Source of the DNA: Apus apus
Taxonomy: Eukaryota > Chordata > Aves > Apodiformes > Apodidae
Assembly: GCF_020740795.1 (NCBI RefSeq)
Contig: NC_067312.1
Span: 41,190,905 to 41,254,904 of the forward strand
Length of the DNA stretch: 64,000 bases
Direction of reading: 5' to 3'
In this document: piece by piece, positions 28,136 to 39,990 of the stretch
How positions within the stretch are numbered: position 1 is the first letter of the stretch
Layout: each line of letters begins with the position of its first letter
Notes under the pieces: model-generated
The model's input: the letters and a program-made list of their open reading frames with translations, nothing else
Database searches by the model: none
Told to the model about the DNA's origin: nothing
Made by a program: the position numbers and the translations under genes

Positions 28136-31100
28136 AAGAATAACAAATTTTTTTTCACCGTGTTTATTTCAGCCCTAGATGACAAAACATGTTTGGTGTC
28201 CTTTTGTAGTTCTAAGGGTATCTTCACACACTACCTTATTCCTTGCAGGAGACTTAAGAGTTGTAGCATCTTTCCACCCAGCAGTACAAGCCACCTTACT
28301 GTAGTCTGGACACTTATTTGGGGCAGGTGGCAGAGAATGATGGGGATGCAAGTGTATGAGGAATATGCTTGGTTACATATATATTGTTTATTATTAACCC
28401 TTGATTATTTAAGCAAGAAAACTACAGCTGCAATTAACTTGCCTGAGTAGAAAACCACGCTTAGCTGAGTGCATTGATGAGGGCCTCTTCGGTGTTCTTT
28501 GTCTGCAAAAGATTCTTTCTCTCAAAGGGAAGTAAAATTAATGTGTTTTGTACTTGCAGTCCGTTCTTCCTGCAACAACAGGGAGGAGAGAGGGGTATGA
28601 TCTAGTACTTGGTTTCTAAAGTTTATTATATATAGGTGTTTGAATTTTCTCAGGATGAGAATGTCATGATTTTGAGTTGTTACTTACATTCCAAAATACT
28701 AACTTCTGTCAATTGACCTCTGTTAATTTGTAGAGTTTAGGCTGAGACTCAGTGTTCTGTATGTGTTTCCTAAACCACAGTGTTTGGCCAGCTTAGTCGT
28801 CTTGGCCTGCAGTAAATGAGATGAAATATGTTTGCCTAAACCTTATTAACACACCTCCATGAGCAAAACATTTTGCTTGGATGCAAGGAATCACATAAAG
28901 TTGTTTGCAGGAAGGATTTCTGCAAGTGGTTGTGTCCGACCTCCCAAGCACCCAAGCAGAGCTGGACTGTTGCCAACCTTAGGTTAGCTGTGGGTTTGGC
29001 TAGCTGGTCTGTGAAAATCCCAAAAGACACATAAACCATCACCATTCTGGGCAACCAGTTCCTGTGTTTCCACTTCTCTTCTAGATTAAAAATTCCTTTC
29101 CATGTCCAACCTCATTTTCCAAAGTGGCAGTGATCTTGGTTAACTCCCTGTTCAGTATGTATAGCCTATGTAGATGTCCCTTGGCCTTCGATTCGCAACA
29201 TTGTGAGGTTCCTCTGGGTTCCACATCCCAGAGTGTGTGTGCATGTGCAGTAATTGCTATCATATCTAAGATTCTTAAAATACAGAGTGATACATGTGAA
29301 TGTCCATGCCTGTAGAGAGCTTGGTCAAAGTTTGTGGGTTCAGGGACCTGCCTGCCTTCATACCTCTTTTTTTCTCTGTGCAGAACTGGACCTTTCATAC
29401 TTAGGGTACTTTTTTTCATTTATTTTAATGACTAAGATCTGTTGTGTTATTTGGCCAAATTACATAAACTGAATAACTTTTTTTAAGCTCTGTAATATTT
29501 ATGTGTTGTGTAAAGCAACTAATTTGAAACAGTGTTGTTTTTAAAATATGATTCAGGGTTGGAAACAGTTAATAAAGTTTTACAGCGGAGTAGTTTTATG
29601 GTCAATGTATAAAGTACTAAAAAAGCACTACCAAGTGGGGATATAGCTATAGCTCAGTGCCATCAAGTCTGCGTATTCACGTAATACCGTGTAGAATTCA
29701 TGTTAAGGCAAAAGAACTTGGGAAAAAAGATATTAAAATTTAGAAAATAAAGCATGTCTTTATACATGGAAATAATAAACAAAGAAAGTTTTCTGTTGTT
29801 TTGGCAAACATGAGCTTTATGCTCTGACATAGTTGCACTATTGTACTTTGAATGTTTTTATGGTTTTGTTTATTACATAAGAATTATTCATTTAATCGCA
29901 CAAAGTTTTTTTTTTTAGGTAGTGGATGTGTTCCCTTAATACATGTATTTATTTGAAAAGGAAAGGCCTTTCATGTTTTTCCTCATGATCTGTAAATAAG
30001 TAATTTTTATTCAGTTGACAAGGAAGTATTATTTCATTCTGTATGGTTTTGGACCCTTTTTGGTTGTGGTGTAGTGCACATCCCTGGGACAATAATTTCT
30101 GTGAAACACTCTGAATATATTTTGTTCGCATAAGTTCTTGTAACCACTTTGTGCCTGTTTAGCATACATTAGTGGCTTAATAAGACAAGCTACAGCTTCT
30201 TTTAATTGTTCTTGCAAATACAGTTGTGGCCTAACATGGTTTAAGTATTTTTCTTTGTAACTATTTTTGTATTGACTACAAAATTTTCTATTATTTTGGA
30301 AAATAATATTTTAGAAAATAATAAATTACAGTTTTAAATCTGTATGGCTTGTTACAGTGTATTCCGTGGAAAATATCTACAGGCCACTTCTGCAAGGAAC
30401 ATCATGTAGATGTGTACCCATGTACATCCCCAGTTAAGCTAATAGATTCTGTACTAGTGCATGCAATCTGTTCATATATGATCCTTTTAAAGACGTTTTC
30501 TTTTTTCCTTGGTCCACTGTTGTACAACAATGCTAGGTAATTTTTTTAAGAGAAAGATAGTTTAGTGAAAGATCCCTAATTCATAAACCAAAGGGAGGTA
30601 TTTTTTTCATACAGTCAAGTCACTTAATTATATTACAAAGAAACCTACTTCCAAGATGTTTCTGACTGTATTAGGTACTTTTAAAAAGTGGGCCAATAGT
30701 ACTTGTGCAGTTCAAACGCCTTTTACCACTAGATCTGCTAGATTTTGAAATAGCATGCAATGCTGTCCCTCTGACCCTAACCGGGCTACTGGATTGGAGA
30801 AGCTTTTTACAGCATCAGTTATTTTAGTATTTCTCTCCCACTGTATTGCTATCATGCCTAATCCTTTTTTATTGGTATCTTTAGGACTAGTAGCATCAGT
30901 TTTCATTATTACTAATTTTTTTTCACATATCCTGTTTTGTGACAAATACCTGCTTATGCTAAAAGACAATTTGACTCAAATATGTGGAATGCAGATTCAA
31001 ATGTGTTATTTAGTTTGTAAAAATAAGTCCTTTTCCTACAGTTTCTGCTCTTTGAGTTAGGCTATAGATAGCTGGATTTATGGGAAATTAGTCATTAGTT

Positions 31101-31949
31101 GACTGAATAACAATTAAACCCAAGCTGTGATGGGTTTCCACTGAATATAAAGTGAGGTATTTAAAATAAAGGGGTATTTTCATACTAGTATTAGGGAGAA
31201 ATTCAATGCCAATTGCATGTGCCAACTTTTATTAAAAGTCTGTATATTAAATAAATGAGGCTATAAATGGTAAAAACTTTTGAAACTTTAGTTTATACTG
31301 TTTACAATACAACTGTGGTGTTCATACAGTCTGTTCCTCCTCAAAACTACAGATCACTGGATTCACTGTAATTTGGTGTGTATAAATATATATGTTTAAA
31401 AAGAATTACACCTTCTCTGTCTTACAAATTGCTGTATAATAAAATATGCTTCAATAGCCATTATTCTTTAGTCTATTTTATTCTTGCTGGAGCTCATGAG
31501 CAGGAGTCCAGCATAGTGTCTGTGACCTGGCAGCTTAAAGTTTTTAGGGTTCAGCAGTTTCCATGGCCAACAGCATGTAGGAGTGATGCAATTTCTTAGT
31601 ATCTCTGATAGCCTCCAACTTCTTGGCTTCAATGAAAAGCCATCACTTTATATTTAAGTTGTGAGATGTCCCTCACTGTGAATCTGGAATAAGTCTGGAA
31701 ATTATGCTGCTGTATCTGTTTACAGAGATGGTTTAGCCACTCTGTCTCTAAGTACTAATAAGTGATACTAGTAAGATAAGAAAGAGAATTTTGAAATCAC
31801 CAGAATTACTAAGCATGTTGCAATTATGATATATAAAGGGCTTTAAATTTCAAGTACAAAATACTCAGGAGACCATGTGTCAAAGAAAAAAACTGCCCCA
31901 AAACTAAAATTAAGAGCCGCTTCAGGTAAAATTGGCATCTTTAAATGCT
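28136..31949. other. AT-rich flank, no gene recognised
   Basis: The stretch contains several AATAAA motifs (for example 29,571-29,576 and 29,746-29,751) and may include a distal part of the RASEF 3' UTR. The open frames are short and lack codon structure. I recognise no repeat family, RNA gene or exon in it. Confidence 0.5.
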
Positions 31950-32905
31950 ATCAGAGAATCCCTGAATTGTTTAGATAAGAAAAGACCTTCAAGGTCACGA
32001 AGTTCAACCTAATTTGGTTAACCTAGTTAACCTAATACTACCAAGTCCTCCACTAAACCATATCCCAAAGGATCATGTCTACACATCTTTTAAATACTTC
32101 CAATTATGGTGACTTAGAAACTTCACTGGACAGCATGTTCCAATGCTTAAGAACCTTTTAGATTAATTTTTTTTCCCCTAATATCCAATCTAAACCTCTC
32201 CTGGCACTCCTTCAGGCCATTTCCTCTTGTCCTATCTCTTGTTTGTAGGGAGAAGAGACCAGCCCCAACCTTGCTACAGCTTCCTTTCATGTAGTTGTAG
32301 AGAGGATTAAGGTCTCTCCTTAGCCTCCTTTTCTTCAGACTAAATAACCTCACTTCCCTTAGCTGCTCCTTATAACACTTGTTCTCCAAGGTCTTCACCA
32401 GCTTTGTTGCCCTTCTGTGCACTTGGTCCAGCACCTCCATGTCCTTCTTGTAACGAGAGCTGAACACAGTACTTAAGATGCAGCCTCACCAGTGCTGAGT
32501 ACGGGGGGACAATCACTTCCTTTGTCCTGCTGGCCACACTGTTTCTGATACAAACCAGCGTGCTGTTGGCCTTCTTGGCCACCTGGACATGGTGCTGGCT
32601 TGTGTTCAGCCAGCTGTCAAAGAGCAGCCCCTGGCCCTTTTCCTCTGGGCAGCTTTCCAGACACTCATCACCAAGCCTTCAGCATTGCAGGGGGTTGTTG
32701 TGACCCACATACAGGACCTGGCACTTGGCTTTATTTGACCTCATACAATTGGCCTTTGGCCCTTTGATCCAGCCTGTCCGGGTCCCTCTGCAGGGCCTTC
32801 TTACCCTCAAGCAGATCAATACTCCTGCTTAATGTGGTGTTGTCTACAAACTGACAGGTGCACTCTGAGGGAGCACTTGATCCCCTCAAATAATTGGGGA
32901 ATGCC
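31950..32905 (-). mobile_element. CR1 LINE fragment, antisense (RT tail and 3' UTR)
   Basis: On the - strand, translation gives CR1 RT blocks: a degenerate DLLEGKKALQRDP-like segment near 32,800, [20 protein letters not shown] near 32,540, and KRRLRRDLNPLYNYMKGSC near 32,310. The 3' UTR runs to a tail near 31,955 on the + coordinate. It is broken by frameshifts. Its right edge is approximate, and 32,906-33,050 is unassigned. Confidence 0.9.
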
Positions 32906-33049
32906 ACTTACGGCCAGCCACTTGCTGACAGCTTCATTTGGCTGGGGGCATGGCCAGGGAAACCTTGGGAGATTTAAATGTGGCTATTGCAGAGGAGTGG
33001 AGTGAGCAGGGTGTGTGGCAGTTCATGTGGGCAGGGAGGCTAGGAGTTG

Positions 33050-33823
33050 AGGGCAACTGAAGTCATCCCCCTCCCACAAGAAAACTCAGCCCTTGGCTGA
33101 AAGCCATGGCCAAAAAGAATGTGGCAACCCAGAGAGAGGTGCCCCAGAAGCAGATGCTGTTCAGGTCCTGGGCAGTGCAGAATGCGCGAGCCTGTCACTA
33201 GTACCAGAGGGCAGCAGTGACAATACCTGTGTACACTGTGACCGGGTGAATGATCTGACAGCAAAGGTGCAGAGCTTGAGAAGTATCTGGGAATGTAAAA
33301 GGGAGATAGATCTGTGGAGCCACACCTTGCTGGCCTTCAGGCAAAGGTAGCAGGTGAAGACTCCACAAGAAGTAGAGAATCCTACCCAGCAGGCAGACAG
33401 AATCAGTGCTGCAGAGAACTCCCTGTCCTCCCTCTGCCTGATTGAATGTGGTGATCTGGAGGACAGGGGACAATGACAAGAAGTTTCTGCCTGATGCAAA
33501 AAGCAATGCAGGCATGTCTGCCCAGCAACTCCTGCACTTTCCCAGGTGCTGTGGCATAACAGATACAGAAATTTGAAAGAGGAACAGGGCAATGGCGAGG
33601 GTGTTAGTTCTTCCTTCTTGGAGGTATCATCAAGGTCTAGTAGGATCCCCCACTGCATCCATGCCAGCTTAGTAAAGAATAACAGATGTGTCATTGTAAT
33701 AGGTGACTTGCTTGTGAAAGGAGTGGAGGGCCCAGTATGCAGACCTGAACCACTTCATAGGGAAGTCTGCTGTTTCCCTGATGACCAGGTTAATGATGTA
33801 AGGAGGAAGGTGCCTTCCCTGTT
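33050..33823 (+). mobile_element. CR1-like ORF1 (esterase-like) fragment
   Basis: Interrupted reading frames resemble the ORF1 product of CR1-type LINEs, from memory of that family. There is a Cys-containing, coiled-coil-like segment near 33,230-33,350. A block VIVIGDLLVKGVEGPVCRPE follows at about 33,690-33,750, corresponding to the esterase nucleophile region. The expected GDS is GDL here, so the catalytic Ser appears lost. Several stops separate the blocks. The segment is cut at 33,824 by the ERVL LTR. Confidence 0.65.
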
Positions 33824-34199
33824 TGTCCTGGTTTGAGCCAGGATGAAGCCAATTTTCCTTTCACTGATTTTTTTTTTTTTTTTTTTTCCTTCAGTAAGCT
33901 TTCTTTTAACTAGCACCAGTGCATTCCAATTAAGATTGATAACAGTGGAATGTTTTTCTAACTGTTGGGTCTTCAAGCTCACATCTTTACTCTGCTGGCT
34001 CAGACACTATGGGGAGATCTATGACCCCCCCACAGGAGGCTGAATTAGACAGACAGCAAAATTGGCCAGAGATATTCCATTCCATGTATCTATGTAAGCT
34101 CAGAGGAAGGTCAGAGATCACAGAAGACAACTTCCTTCCTGCTTCTTCTTCCCTTCTCCTCCGTCCATGACTGGCATCCGGGGAGGACTCCATCTATCC
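33824..34199 (+). mobile_element. ERVL-type 5' LTR
   Basis: It begins tgtcctggtttgagccagga, the start of the abundant avian ERVL LTR family. It retains the block aaattggccagagatattcc near 34,058. The right edge is placed before ggtgccaaatgcggggc (about 34,200), which is where the primer binding site would be. That edge is uncertain. A T-run near 33,870 is probably a later expansion. Confidence 0.8.
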
Positions 34200-35600
34200 G
34201 GTGCCAAATGCGGGGCTCGATTTTAAGGCCAGATTATAAATTTTCATTAGTTGGGAGTGGTCAAAATTCCATCTCTGATGGGAGGAATTCCTGAGATAGC
34301 AATGGGCAGCAGTTCTGCTGAATTTCGTGATGGATTGAAAACTGAACAGACACTTTCTGCAATGGATCTATTGGACCTTTTTCCAAATATGCAATTGTAC
34401 ATGTGTTATACAGCCAAGAGCTGCTCTGTGTGATTGCTCTTGTGATTGTTTTATGGTTTATTGACAGAACTGTAGCCGTAATCAACCATATAATTACCAG
34501 CCTAATGATCCTAGGGGTTATGATACTGATCTTTGTGGGAGCACTGTATGTGTACAGTTATGGTACAACTCCTAAAGCGAACGGAACGGTCCATGTTGGT
34601 AATGCCAGTAGCAGGTTCAATTTTCCTCTCCATTTTCTTTCAAGCTGAATCTCCCAGCTCTTGATCTGAATAGCATTGTTGCAGTGGGGATGCTTCTGCT
34701 CAATGTTTATAATGTCTTGTGGATACGTAGGGTGAGGTGTTGCTCCACTCACTGCCAATCCCCCACGGGCAAGGCTGCTGCCGGTGCTGCTGCTGCCACC
34801 CGTGATGCTGCCATCACCACTGCTGCTGATACCACCACTCATACTGCTACAAAAACAGCTGCCTCTACAAGTGCTGATACAAAAACAGCTGCTTCTACAA
34901 GTGCTGCTACAAAACCAACTGCTTCTACAAAGATAAAGTCCACTCCATTTCGAATCAAGCTAGTTCATCCTGTGACCAGGAGCAAGGCAAAAGCAAAACG
35001 CTTCTCCCTGAGACATCCAGAGTTTCTTCGAGGAATGATAGAGACTGAAACTGAGGAGGCAGAGGATTCTAAATCAGATGATGGAGCAGGTACCTCTCAA
35101 ACAGATAAAAAACCAGGCCCTTCTCAAGCAGACAGAACAGCAGATGACGACAATGACCTTGTCCAGCCTTTCTCTATGGAAGAACCGCGCCTCATGAGAA
35201 GGGACTTTTCCAGCACTGATGCTGAGGGAATTCTTCCTTGGTTGCTCTGATGCTTTGATAGTGGTGCTGAAACCTACAATGTGGATGAGAGAGAAGCCAA
35301 GCAGTTGGGATCCCTGGCCAGAGATGCTGGCATTGATAGAGCACTTAGTAGTAAGATGGGAACTACCACCCTGTGGGAATGACTTCTTTCAGCTGTGAGG
35401 GAAAGATACCCCCACAAGAGTGACATTGAATGGTGACAAAGCAGAACACCCACTCTTGAGAAAGCCATCACATACTGGAGAGAGATAGCTGTGTGAGAGG
35501 TGATCTGTGATAAAGATGGACTTACAAATCCTGATGATGTTCAGTGTGACACACAAATGTTCCAGAGGTTTGCTCAGGCTTTACCAGCCTGTGCCTTGCT
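34200..35600 (+). pseudogene. ERVL gag remnant
   Basis: The longest open stretch is 34,684-35,250. It starts with a Thr/Ala-rich low-complexity segment made of a short tandem repeat (ACAAAAACAGCTGC units at about 34,846-34,930). An acidic, Lys-rich part follows. Beyond its stop, reading continues into a capsid-like segment (near 35,270-35,500) that is interrupted by several stops. Gag would form the particle core. The multiple stops mean this copy makes no full Gag. Assignment rests on position between LTR and pol and on general resemblance to avian ERVL. Confidence 0.65.
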
Positions 35601-37549
35601 ATGAGGTGACCTGAAAGAAGAGTGACTTTAAATGGGGTTCTGACCAACAGAAGGCTTTTGTGCAGATCAAAAAGGAGATTGTGCAGGCAATGGCCCTTGG
35701 ACCGGTATGAACAGGGCCAGACATCAAGAATGTGCTCTACACCTCAGCAGGGCACAATGGTCCTAACTGGAGCCTCTGGCAGAAAGCACCAGGGGAGACT
35801 CGAGGTCAACCCTTGGGATTCTGGAGCCAGAGCTACAGAGGTTCCGAGGCCAACTACATGACAACTGAGAAGGAGATACTTGCAGCATGTGAAGGAGCTA
35901 GAGCCGCTTCAGAAGTGATGGGCACTGAAGCGCAGCTCCTCCTGGTGCCCAGATTACCAGTGCTGAGATTCATGTTCCAGAGTCACCTTTCCCCTATCCA
36001 TCATGCCACCGATGTGACTTGGAGTAAATGGACTGCATTAATCACCCAGTGAGCTCAAAAAGGAAGGCCTAATCGTCCAGGTATTGTAGAAGCAATTACA
36101 AACTGGCCAGAAGGCACACACTTTGGAATGCCACCACAAGAAGTGGTGAGACGGGCTCAAGAAGCTCCACCATATGATCATCTACCGGAGACTGAGAAAC
36201 AATTTGCTCTTTTCACCGATGGCTCCTGTCGTCTTGTAGCGAACCGCCGGAAGGGGAAAGCTGCCCTGTGGAGTCCTACATGACTGGTTGCACAAGTAGC
36301 TGAAGGAGAAGGTGGATCAAGTCAGTTTGCAGAGGTCAAAGCCATCCAGCTGGCTTTGGACATTGCTGAGCCAGAGGGGTGGCCGAGACTCTATCTCTAC
36401 ACTGACTCATGGATGGCAGCAAATGCCTTTGGGGTTGGCTAAAGCAGTGGCAGCAGACCAGCTGGCAGCAAAAAGGTAAACCTGTTTGGGTGGCTGAGCT
36501 GTGGAAAGATATTGCAGCTGGGGTAGAGAAACTGGTGGTAAAAGTGCATCCTGTAGATACACATGTGCCTCTGAGTCGAGCCACTGAGGAACATCGACAC
36601 AACCAACGAGCAGATGAGGCTGCTCAAGTGTTCCAAATAGACTTAGACTGGGAACGTAAGGGTGAGCTCTTTCTGGCTCGATGGGCCCATGACACTTCAG
36701 GTCATCAGGGCAGAGATGGAATATACAAATGGGCTCGTGACCGAGGGGTGGACTTAACCATGGACACTATTGTGCAGGTGATCCACGACTGCGAGACGTG
36801 TGCTGCAGTTAAGCAGGTGAAACGGTTGAAATCCTTGTGGTATGAGGGGAGGTGGTCAAAGTACAGGTATGGAGAGGCTTGGCAAATTGACTACATCACA
36901 CTGCCTCAGAGCCGCCAGGGTAAGCGCCATGTACTTACAATGGTGGGAACAAGTACAGGATGGTTGGAAACATATCCTGTGCCTCATGTCACAGGTCAGA
37001 ATACTACCCTGGGCCTTGAGAAGCAAATCTTGTGGAGACATGGTACTCCAGAAAGAACTGAGTCAGACAATGGGACTAATTTCAAAAACAGTCTTGTCAG
37101 TGCCTGGGCTAAAGAGCATGGTATCGAGTGGATTTACCATATCCCATACTATGCACAAGCCTCAGGGAAAGTTGAAAGGTACAATGGTCTCTTAAAAGCT
37201 ACCCTGAAGGCAATGGGTGGTGGAACTTTCAGAAACTGGGAAAAAAAAAATGACAAAGGCCACCTGGTTATTTAATACCAGGGGATCCATCAAGGTGGCT
37301 GGTCCTGCTCAGTCAGACCTTTTACATACTGCAGATGGGTATAAAGTCCCTGTGGTATGTGAGAGAAACCTGTTGGGTAAAAGTGTTTGGGTCCATCCTG
37401 CTTCAGACAAAGGTAAACCTGTCCGGGGTGTTGCTTTTGCTCAGGGACCTGGGCATACCTGGTGTGTGATGACGGAGGATGGTGAAGTACAATGTGTACC
37501 TCAAGGTAATCTGACGCTGGGGGAGAATCCTTCATTTGACAGCTGGTAA
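35601..37549 (+). pseudogene. ERVL pol remnant (RT end, RNase H, integrase)
   Basis: Most of the reverse transcriptase core is missing: capsid-like sequence is followed directly by the RT thumb/connection region. RNase H follows with FTDGSC near 36,216, a Glu-containing block and a YTDS block near 36,400. Integrase is the best preserved part, in an open frame from 36,409 to 37,275. It has an HHCC zinc-binding region (H-x-H near 36,690, CETC near 36,792), then the DDE residues: Asp in QIDYITLP, Asp in SDNGTNF, Glu in GKVERYNG. A run of A at about 37,237-37,246 shifts the frame. The integrase tail continues in the next frame to 37,549. No env follows, as expected for ERVL. Confidence 0.88.
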
Positions 37550-38090
37550 AATATAGAGACTATATGTAAGATACGGTATGCCATCAACACCTGCCCCTCT
37601 CATAGCCCTTTTTCTGCCTGTCCTGAGGGTTTCACGCTCAGATGTTCCTCTTCATCTCTGGTCCTACCAGTCCCACCAAGAACCGCTTCTACTCGAAGGG
37701 GACGAAGGAGGTCTCTTGTGCAGCGACTGGCTCAGGACTGGATGCTCTGGGTCATGGCCACTCGGGTCTTGGAGGCTGACCTTTGGGCTCAGGGACCTCA
37801 CAGTCTGCCTGGGCAACCCACCCGAGTACTTCATGATGCTCACAAGGCTTTTGGTTTGGATTCCTCGTCTCCAGCCTGAACCTCTCTAGTTTCAGGAGTT
37901 GCCACCACCTCTCTCCCTCCCACCAGGCGGTGCTGGGAAGAGCCCGTCCCCATCCCCTTGATGCCTTCCCCAGAGGCAGGGGGGTGTGCTGTGAGGTGCC
38001 CCGACGCCTTCGGGGCTGCATGCTGGGGTGCAGGGCTACTTGGGCAAGGGCCGAGGGGAAGGACAGGCTGTCATGAAACCCTGAGAGGTG
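37550..38090. other. Transition region, no gene recognised; ERVL 3' LTR absent
   Basis: After the integrase tail no copy of the 33,824 LTR appears, so the provirus has lost its 3' end. Base composition shifts here to GC-rich. The short open frames match nothing I know. Confidence 0.5.
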
Positions 38091-38091
38091 A

Positions 38092-38131
38092 TTGGTGAAG
38101 TCCCAAGCAACAGGTGCTGGAGCCACCCAAT
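38092..38131 (+). promoter_or_regulatory. Paired CCAAT boxes, possible promoter of the TOPORS-like gene
   Basis: An inverted CCAAT (attgg) lies near 38,093 and a direct ccaatcagg near 38,126. They sit 200-250 bp before a consensus donor at 38,335 (cagcagag|gtgagc), compatible with a short first exon. No TATA box is evident. Confidence 0.35.
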
Positions 38132-38502
38132 CAGGTTGGAGTTTCAGTTACCGGCACTCCAGCTGAGCCCTTGGTGAGGCTGGAGCGGTCAGTGTCCCTT
38201 GGAGCTGAGCTTGCGATTGTGGAGCTTGTTCCTGGGAGATCTTCACCCTCGGCGCCAGAGCCAGTAAAGGCTTCTCCCCGGCCCTGCCAGCTGCAGGCAG
38301 CCGGGGCACCAGGAGGCACGCTCGCAGCAGCAGAGGTGAGCTGGCAGGGAAAAGCTCATCCTGAGGAGCTGGGAGGGTTTCCTTCTGCAAGAAGCTGGGC
38401 ATTTCTTTGCCCCCTGCCCAGGCCAGCCCATGACTGGGGCTTCTCTTGCTTTCCTAGTGTGACACCAGCTTCTGCAGAGCTGTTGGGAGGGAGCAGCGCA
38501 AC

Positions 38503-39990
38503 ATGCCCACCTCCCCCCCACCACAGCCCAGGGAGAGCAGGGCTACGGAGCTGGACAACCGCTGTCCCATCTGCCTGGGCAGCCGAGAGGGCACCAGCTA
38601 CGTGCTGCCGTGCCTGCACCAGTTTTGTTACAGCTGCATCCTGCACTGGGCCCGCAGCAAGCCCGAGTGCCCCCTCTGCAAGAGGAGGATCTGCTCCATT
38701 GTGCACTCGGTGCAGGCAGATGACAACTTTGAGGAGCATGTCATCTTGCCACCTGCATCTCCACCAGCTGTCCACCAGCAGTCAGGAGGAGGTCCTGGCC
38801 ATCCAGCTGTCCACAGCCCTGCAGCATCAGGACAAGAGCCTGCGGGGCTGGTGCCCGGGGCACCTCCAGGTGACCTGCAGCCCGACATCTGGGCGACTCT
38901 TTTCCAGGAACGCCCAGCTCTCCTGCCGACCCTTGTGCCCTGGATCCTGGAGGAGCTGGAACTGTCCATGCAGAACCAGCATTCTGTGGCAGAGGTGATG
39001 GAGGATCTTGTTGTGCCCCTTCTGGTCCTCTTCAGGCTGGAGGAAGACACACTGAACCAGCTCCTGGGGTCCTCCCTCCAAAACGTCACGGCGACATTTT
39101 TGGAGCCACCTGTTCAGGCCGCCATGGAACGGGCCATCAGGGAGGCGTGCCAGCTGCTGGGCCTGCAGGGTCGCCGTGCTGCCGAGAGGCAGGAGTGTCC
39201 TGCTGCCTCCCGAAGGCATCCTCCTCTCAGCAGGCCCCGTGCAAGAAGAGCACGAAGGCGCTCAGCCCCTCGGCGCTCCCCTCCCGCTGCGCCGCCCCAG
39301 GCACAGGTGGTGGAGTCGGGGCCCAGGGCTGCAGTGGGCGGCCTCCAGCCTGACACCTGGGCCACCCTGTTTGACGACCACCCGGCCCTCCTGCAGCGCA
39401 TTATGCCCTGGGTCCACCAGCAGCTGGGGCAGATCTTTGCGGAGCAGCCTTCCGTTGCCGTCACCCTGGGGGAGCTCGTCACGTGTGTCCTGGGCCTCTC
39501 CGGGCTGGACCAAGAGGCCCTGCTCCGGCTGCTGCAGGACAGCCTCCAGGATCGCGCTGCCAGGTTTGTTGAAGACCTCCTCAACGTGGCTGTGCAGCGC
39601 TGCGGCAGGGAAGCTCACCAGCTGCTGGGCCTGCAGGGCCGCGGGGCTGCCGAGAGGCGGGAGCGTCCTGCTGCCTCCCCAAGGGGGCCTCCTGACTCCG
39701 GTCCAGGCCCCTCCAGCAGCCCTGCGGGAGCCCCTGAAGACGAGCGTCCCACCACCTCAGCTGCTGCTCTTCAGGGGGCTCCCAGAAGCACCACCAGCAT
39801 CCCCATTCCCGCCCGTGGGGAGCAGGAAGAGCAGCTTGAGGATCCGGAGGAAGCTGTGCCCGGTCCCTCGACTCCCAGCCAGGGCAGGGACTGCTCCCCT
39901 GGGAGGCCACGGCGAGCCCCGAAGAGGAGAGCCAGCAGTCCCCAGGACTCCTCCCAGCCCCCCAAGAGGCCACCCCGCCAGCAGCAGTAG
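38503..39990 (+). CDS. TOPORS-like RING-finger protein with duplicated 112-residue module
   Basis: This intact frame encodes 495 residues and probably an E3 ubiquitin ligase. Residues 21-59 form a C3HC4 RING: C21, C24, C37, H39, C42, C45, C56, C59. The following segment HSVQADDNFEEHVILPP matches the TOPORS-type RING flank. Residues 125-236 and 281-392 are two gapless copies of a helical module (start LQPDxWATLF, end AAERxExPAAS), about 50% identical by eye. Between them is an Arg-rich linker. The C-terminus is Pro/Ser-rich with basic clusters (PRRAPKRRASS), a likely nuclear signal. An in-frame stop lies at 38,455, and a good acceptor (tttcctag) ends at 38,457, so the exon probably starts at 38,458 after a 123-bp intron. 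ATG 38,503 is the first in frame. TOPORS itself is about twice as long, so this is a diverged or derived copy, not the parent gene. Confidence 0.8.
   Translation: MPTSPPPQPRESRATELDNRCPICLGSREGTSYVLPCLHQFCYSCILHWARSKPECPLCKRRICSIVHSVQADDNFEEHVILPPASPPAVHQQSGGGPGHPAVHSPAASGQEPAGLVPGAPPGDLQPDIWATLFQERPALLPTLVPWILEELELSMQNQHSVAEVMEDLVVPLLVLFRLEEDTLNQLLGSSLQNVTATFLEPPVQAAMERAIREACQLLGLQGRRAAERQECPAASRRHPPLSRPRARRARRRSAPRRSPPAAPPQAQVVESGPRAAVGGLQPDTWATLFDDHPALLQRIMPWVHQQLGQIFAEQPSVAVTLGELVTCVLGLSGLDQEALLRLLQDSLQDRAARFVEDLLNVAVQRCGREAHQLLGLQGRGAAERRERPAASPRGPPDSGPGPSSSPAGAPEDERPTTSAAALQGAPRSTTSIPIPARGEQEEQLEDPEEAVPGPSTPSQGRDCSPGRPRRAPKRRASSPQDSSQPPKRPPRQQQ

Noticed and set aside
27680..28450. 256-codon open frame after RASEF
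   Set aside because: Its first half is CR1 reverse-transcriptase sequence and the rest is chance read-through into flank.
33161..33694. 177-codon - strand open frame near 33.2-33.7 kb
   Set aside because: It lies opposite the CR1 ORF1-like blocks and shows no domain.
38114..38998. 294-codon open frame overlapping the start of the TOPORS-like gene
   Set aside because: Different frame from the RING-coding frame. It has no recognisable domain and is explained by high GC.
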